Source of the DNA: an uncultured Clostridia bacterium
GTDB lineage: Bacteria > Bacillota_A > Clostridia > Oscillospirales > Oscillospiraceae
Assembly: GCA_947167435.1 (NCBI GenBank)
Contig: CAMVIC010000077.1
Span: 1-7,121 of the forward strand
Direction: 5' to 3'
DNA: 7,121 nucleotides
Shown here: positions 5,735-7,121 of the stretch, in pieces
How the letters are laid out: each line of letters starts with the position of its first letter
How positions within the stretch are numbered: the stretch's first letter is position 1
The notes under the pieces: model-generated
What the model was told of the DNA's origin: nothing
Seen by the model: only the letters and a program-made list of their open reading frames with translations
Databases searched by the model: none
Made by a program: the position numbers and the translations under genes

Positions 5735-5761
5735 AGGCAGAAAGAGAGCGAGGTGCCGAAA

Positions 5762-6193
5762 ATGATGATTTCCACAAGGGGGCGTTATGCCCTGCGCGTT
5801 CTGGTCGACATGGCAGAGCATCAATCGGCGGGCTATATCCCGCTCAAGGAGATCGCCCAGAGACAGGAGATCTCGGAAAAATACCTGGAAAGCATCGTCA
5901 AGGATCTGGTAAAGGGCGGTATTGTGGAGGGCCTGCGGGGCAAGGGCGGCGGCTATCGCCTGCGCAGGGCGCCGGATGACTGCAGCGCTTATGAGATTCT
6001 GACGCTGATGGAGGGGACACTGGCGCCGGTGGCCTGTCTGGAAGAGGGAAACCCCGCCTGCCCGCGGATGGCCCGCTGCCGGACGCTGCCCATGTGGCAG
6101 GGCCTGGACAGAGTGATCCGGGATTACCTGAATGGGATCACCATAGAGGATCTGATGCGAAAGCAAAGCGACGGCTTTGACTATGTCATATGA
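5762..6193 (+). CDS. Rrf2-family transcriptional regulator (CymR/IscR-like)
   Basis: DNA-binding regulator of 143 aa, probably controlling cysteine/sulfur or Fe-S genes. MMISTRGRYALRVLVDMA opens the Rrf2 winged helix. Residues 29-59 (LKEIAQRQEISEKYLESIVKDL...) form the helix-turn-helix region, and the wing is GLRGKGGGYRLRR (57-69). Cysteines 92, 100 and 106 (C-x7-C-x5-C) match the position where IscR-type members bind a 2Fe-2S cluster; Bacillus CymR lacks them, so an Fe-S or redox sensor is possible. The C-terminal LPMWQGLD...ITIEDLM is typical. Start at 5762: AGGT lies 7 nt upstream, and the ATG at 5723 is before the transcription start; the adjacent ATG at 5765 is an alternative. Divergence from cysK suggests cysK and self-regulation. 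I do not assign CymR or IscR firmly. Confidence 0.93.
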   Translation: MMISTRGRYALRVLVDMAEHQSAGYIPLKEIAQRQEISEKYLESIVKDLVKGGIVEGLRGKGGGYRLRRAPDDCSAYEILTLMEGTLAPVACLEEGNPACPRMARCRTLPMWQGLDRVIRDYLNGITIEDLMRKQSDGFDYVI

Positions 6194-6253
6194 CGCGCTG
6201 TCCGGACAGGCCGGCACAATACTCTTCCCCCTTTTGATTTCCGCGTCCATATG

Positions 6254-6271
6254 CGGCGGCACGCCGTTTTT
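6254..6271 (+). terminator. Short intrinsic terminator after the Rrf2 regulator
   Basis: CGGCG (6254-6258), a 3-nt loop and CGCCG (6262-6266) are followed directly by five T residues (6267-6271). The stem is short but pure GC. A much longer hairpin follows within 6 nt, so the regulator has two terminators in tandem. Confidence 0.55.
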
Positions 6272-6276
6272 GTGCA

Positions 6277-6316
6277 CAAAAGAGCTTCCCTTCCATTCCG
6301 AAGGGAAGCTCTTTTG
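6277..6316. terminator. Bidirectional intrinsic terminator
   Basis: A perfect 17-bp stem, 6277-6293 with 6300-6316 (CAAAAGAGCTTCCCTTC and complement), encloses a 6-nt loop. Both strands leave the stem through CTCTTTTG. It sits 6 nt past the stop of the minus-strand gene on the right and serves both convergent transcripts. Confidence 0.87.
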
Positions 6317-6322
6317 GGAATC

Positions 6323-7121
6323 TTATGGTTGGGGTGTGGGAGGAACAACCTGGATATAAGCCTGACCCGGCCAGAGCGGTTCGGAAACGGAGATCGCCCG
6401 AATCCTGTAGTCCGTGTCCGAGTTGTCCATGCCAAGGCCGGCAAACGCGATCAGGTGGTTGAGACAGGTGGCGCCGAAAATACATTGGCCGTACTCCTCG
6501 GCAGATGCGTTGCCGATGCGCCTGCGAAAGTCCTCAGAGAAGAGGCTTTTCCCGGAATCGCTCCCGGAAGCCATGTCCAGGAACTCTGCCCGATCGTGGA
6601 TCACATAGCTGTAGCTTTCCTCAAAGAACTGAAACGGGAAACCGATTCTGTCGGCCAGGGCTTCCCAGTCACCGTCCGCAATGGCCTGCTGCACGGCACG
6701 GGTAAAGCGCCGCTCCGGGCTGTCCGCCGGGTAGCTGAATGCCGGCTCAGCGGAAAACGGATTTTCCAGTTCCTTTACCCCGCCGTGAAACTCAGACTCT
6801 TCCTCAGAAGGGCCATCCGCGTAGAGAGCTTCCGAAAGCGTCCCGTCGGCGTTCACATCGTACATTCCGTCCAGTCCGGAGAATGCCTCGCCGTTCCATG
6901 TTTTGTCGCCGCATTCCATAAACCGGAGGGCTGGAGAGGGTACGTCATGAACGTCGCAGTCCATAAAGCTGATTCCGTCTGTCCGGAAGAACTGCGCGGC
7001 CCCCTGGCTGCATTCATAAATCTCCGTACGCAGAACGGACATGCCCGAGCAGTTCGACGCCTGAATGCTATGAAGAATGGAGAAAGCCCTTTGACGAAGG
7101 GGAACTGGCGGATATGGGCAA
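6323..7121 (-). CDS. Probable right-handed beta-helix repeat protein, C-terminal part (5' end outside window)
   Basis: The frame is open from the window edge to a TAA at 6325-6323, giving 265 visible residues; an ATG at 7042 exists, but homology-like repeats continue upstream of it, so the true start lies outside. The first 75 or so residues show short turns and strands with Asn, Cys and Gly spaced as in parallel beta-helix rungs (SIQASNCSGMSVLRTEIYEC..., FFRTDGISFMDCDVHDV..., ALRFMECGDKTWNG). An acidic linker follows. The last roughly 125 residues (from SPERRFTRAVQQAIADGDWEAL) look like a separate alpha/beta domain with IGFPFQFF, EFLDMA and YRIRAISVSEP. The protein ends in Pro-rich VVPPTPQP. 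Such proteins are usually exported, but the N-terminus is not seen. The family call is by pattern, not a firm identification. Confidence 0.6.
   Translation of the reverse strand, partial: CPYPPVPLRQRAFSILHSIQASNCSGMSVLRTEIYECSQGAAQFFRTDGISFMDCDVHDVPSPALRFMECGDKTWNGEAFSGLDGMYDVNADGTLSEALYADGPSEEESEFHGGVKELENPFSAEPAFSYPADSPERRFTRAVQQAIADGDWEALADRIGFPFQFFEESYSYVIHDRAEFLDMASGSDSGKSLFSEDFRRRIGNASAEEYGQCIFGATCLNHLIAFAGLGMDNSDTDYRIRAISVSEPLWPGQAYIQVVPPTPQP

Noticed and set aside
6198..6209. 12-bp palindrome CTGTCCGGACAG after the regulator stop
   Set aside because: It is a short palindrome with no loop, no U-tract and no second copy in the window, so it is not supported as an operator or terminator.
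5717..6277. 186-codon minus-strand frame opposite the Rrf2 gene
   Set aside because: It would begin inside the terminator region and is antisense to a clear Rrf2 protein.
1..7121. CRISPR array, tRNA/rRNA, insertion sequence or prophage remnants
   Set aside because: No spaced direct repeats, cloverleaf-like sequences, transposase or integrase frames, or att-like duplications were seen.

Overview
The window looks like chromosomal DNA from a GC-rich Gram-positive anaerobe of the Clostridia, most likely an Oscillospiraceae-type gut bacterium. This is inferred from four things: canonical AAGGAGG-type ribosome binding sites and sigma-A consensus promoters; a long-form ribosome hibernation factor; an Rrf2-family regulator divergent from cysK; and a surface protein with a PT-rich linker and a CxxC...CxxC module of a style common in that group. 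No phage, IS, CRISPR or RNA gene is visible.

Layout. Bases 1-1907 (minus strand) hold mnmG, whose stop overlaps the start of a second gene with a PP-loop motif (probably mnmA) that runs off the left edge. Bases 1908-2235 form a divergent intergenic region with a promoter for each side. The mnmG side has an unusually structured leader of about 170 nt. Bases 2236-3429 (plus) encode a secreted, C-terminally membrane-anchored protein. It ends at a strong bidirectional terminator facing a small minus-strand zinc-ribbon gene (3505-3729), which looks frameshifted at its 3' end. Upstream of that gene on the same strand are hpf (3792-4340) and then cysK (4578-5510), each with its own promoter and with hairpins between them. 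Divergent from cysK is an Rrf2 regulator (5762-6193, plus). The right end holds the 3' part of a minus-strand gene (6323 to beyond 7121) that looks like a beta-helix protein with a separate C-terminal domain. It converges on the regulator across tandem terminators.

How the genes fit together. mnmG and the probable mnmA modify the same tRNA base (wobble U34: C5 carboxymethylaminomethyl and 2-thio) and appear translationally coupled. cysK and the Rrf2 regulator form a likely cysteine/sulfur control unit like CymR-CysK of Bacillus. Both promoters are near-perfect, and a shared ATTCCTAYC motif sits where a repressor would act on each. HPF is a stationary-phase ribosome factor and is probably co-transcribed with the zinc-ribbon gene. 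The least explained parts are the mnmG leader, with several mutually exclusive helices ending at the ribosome binding site, and the zinc-ribbon frameshift.
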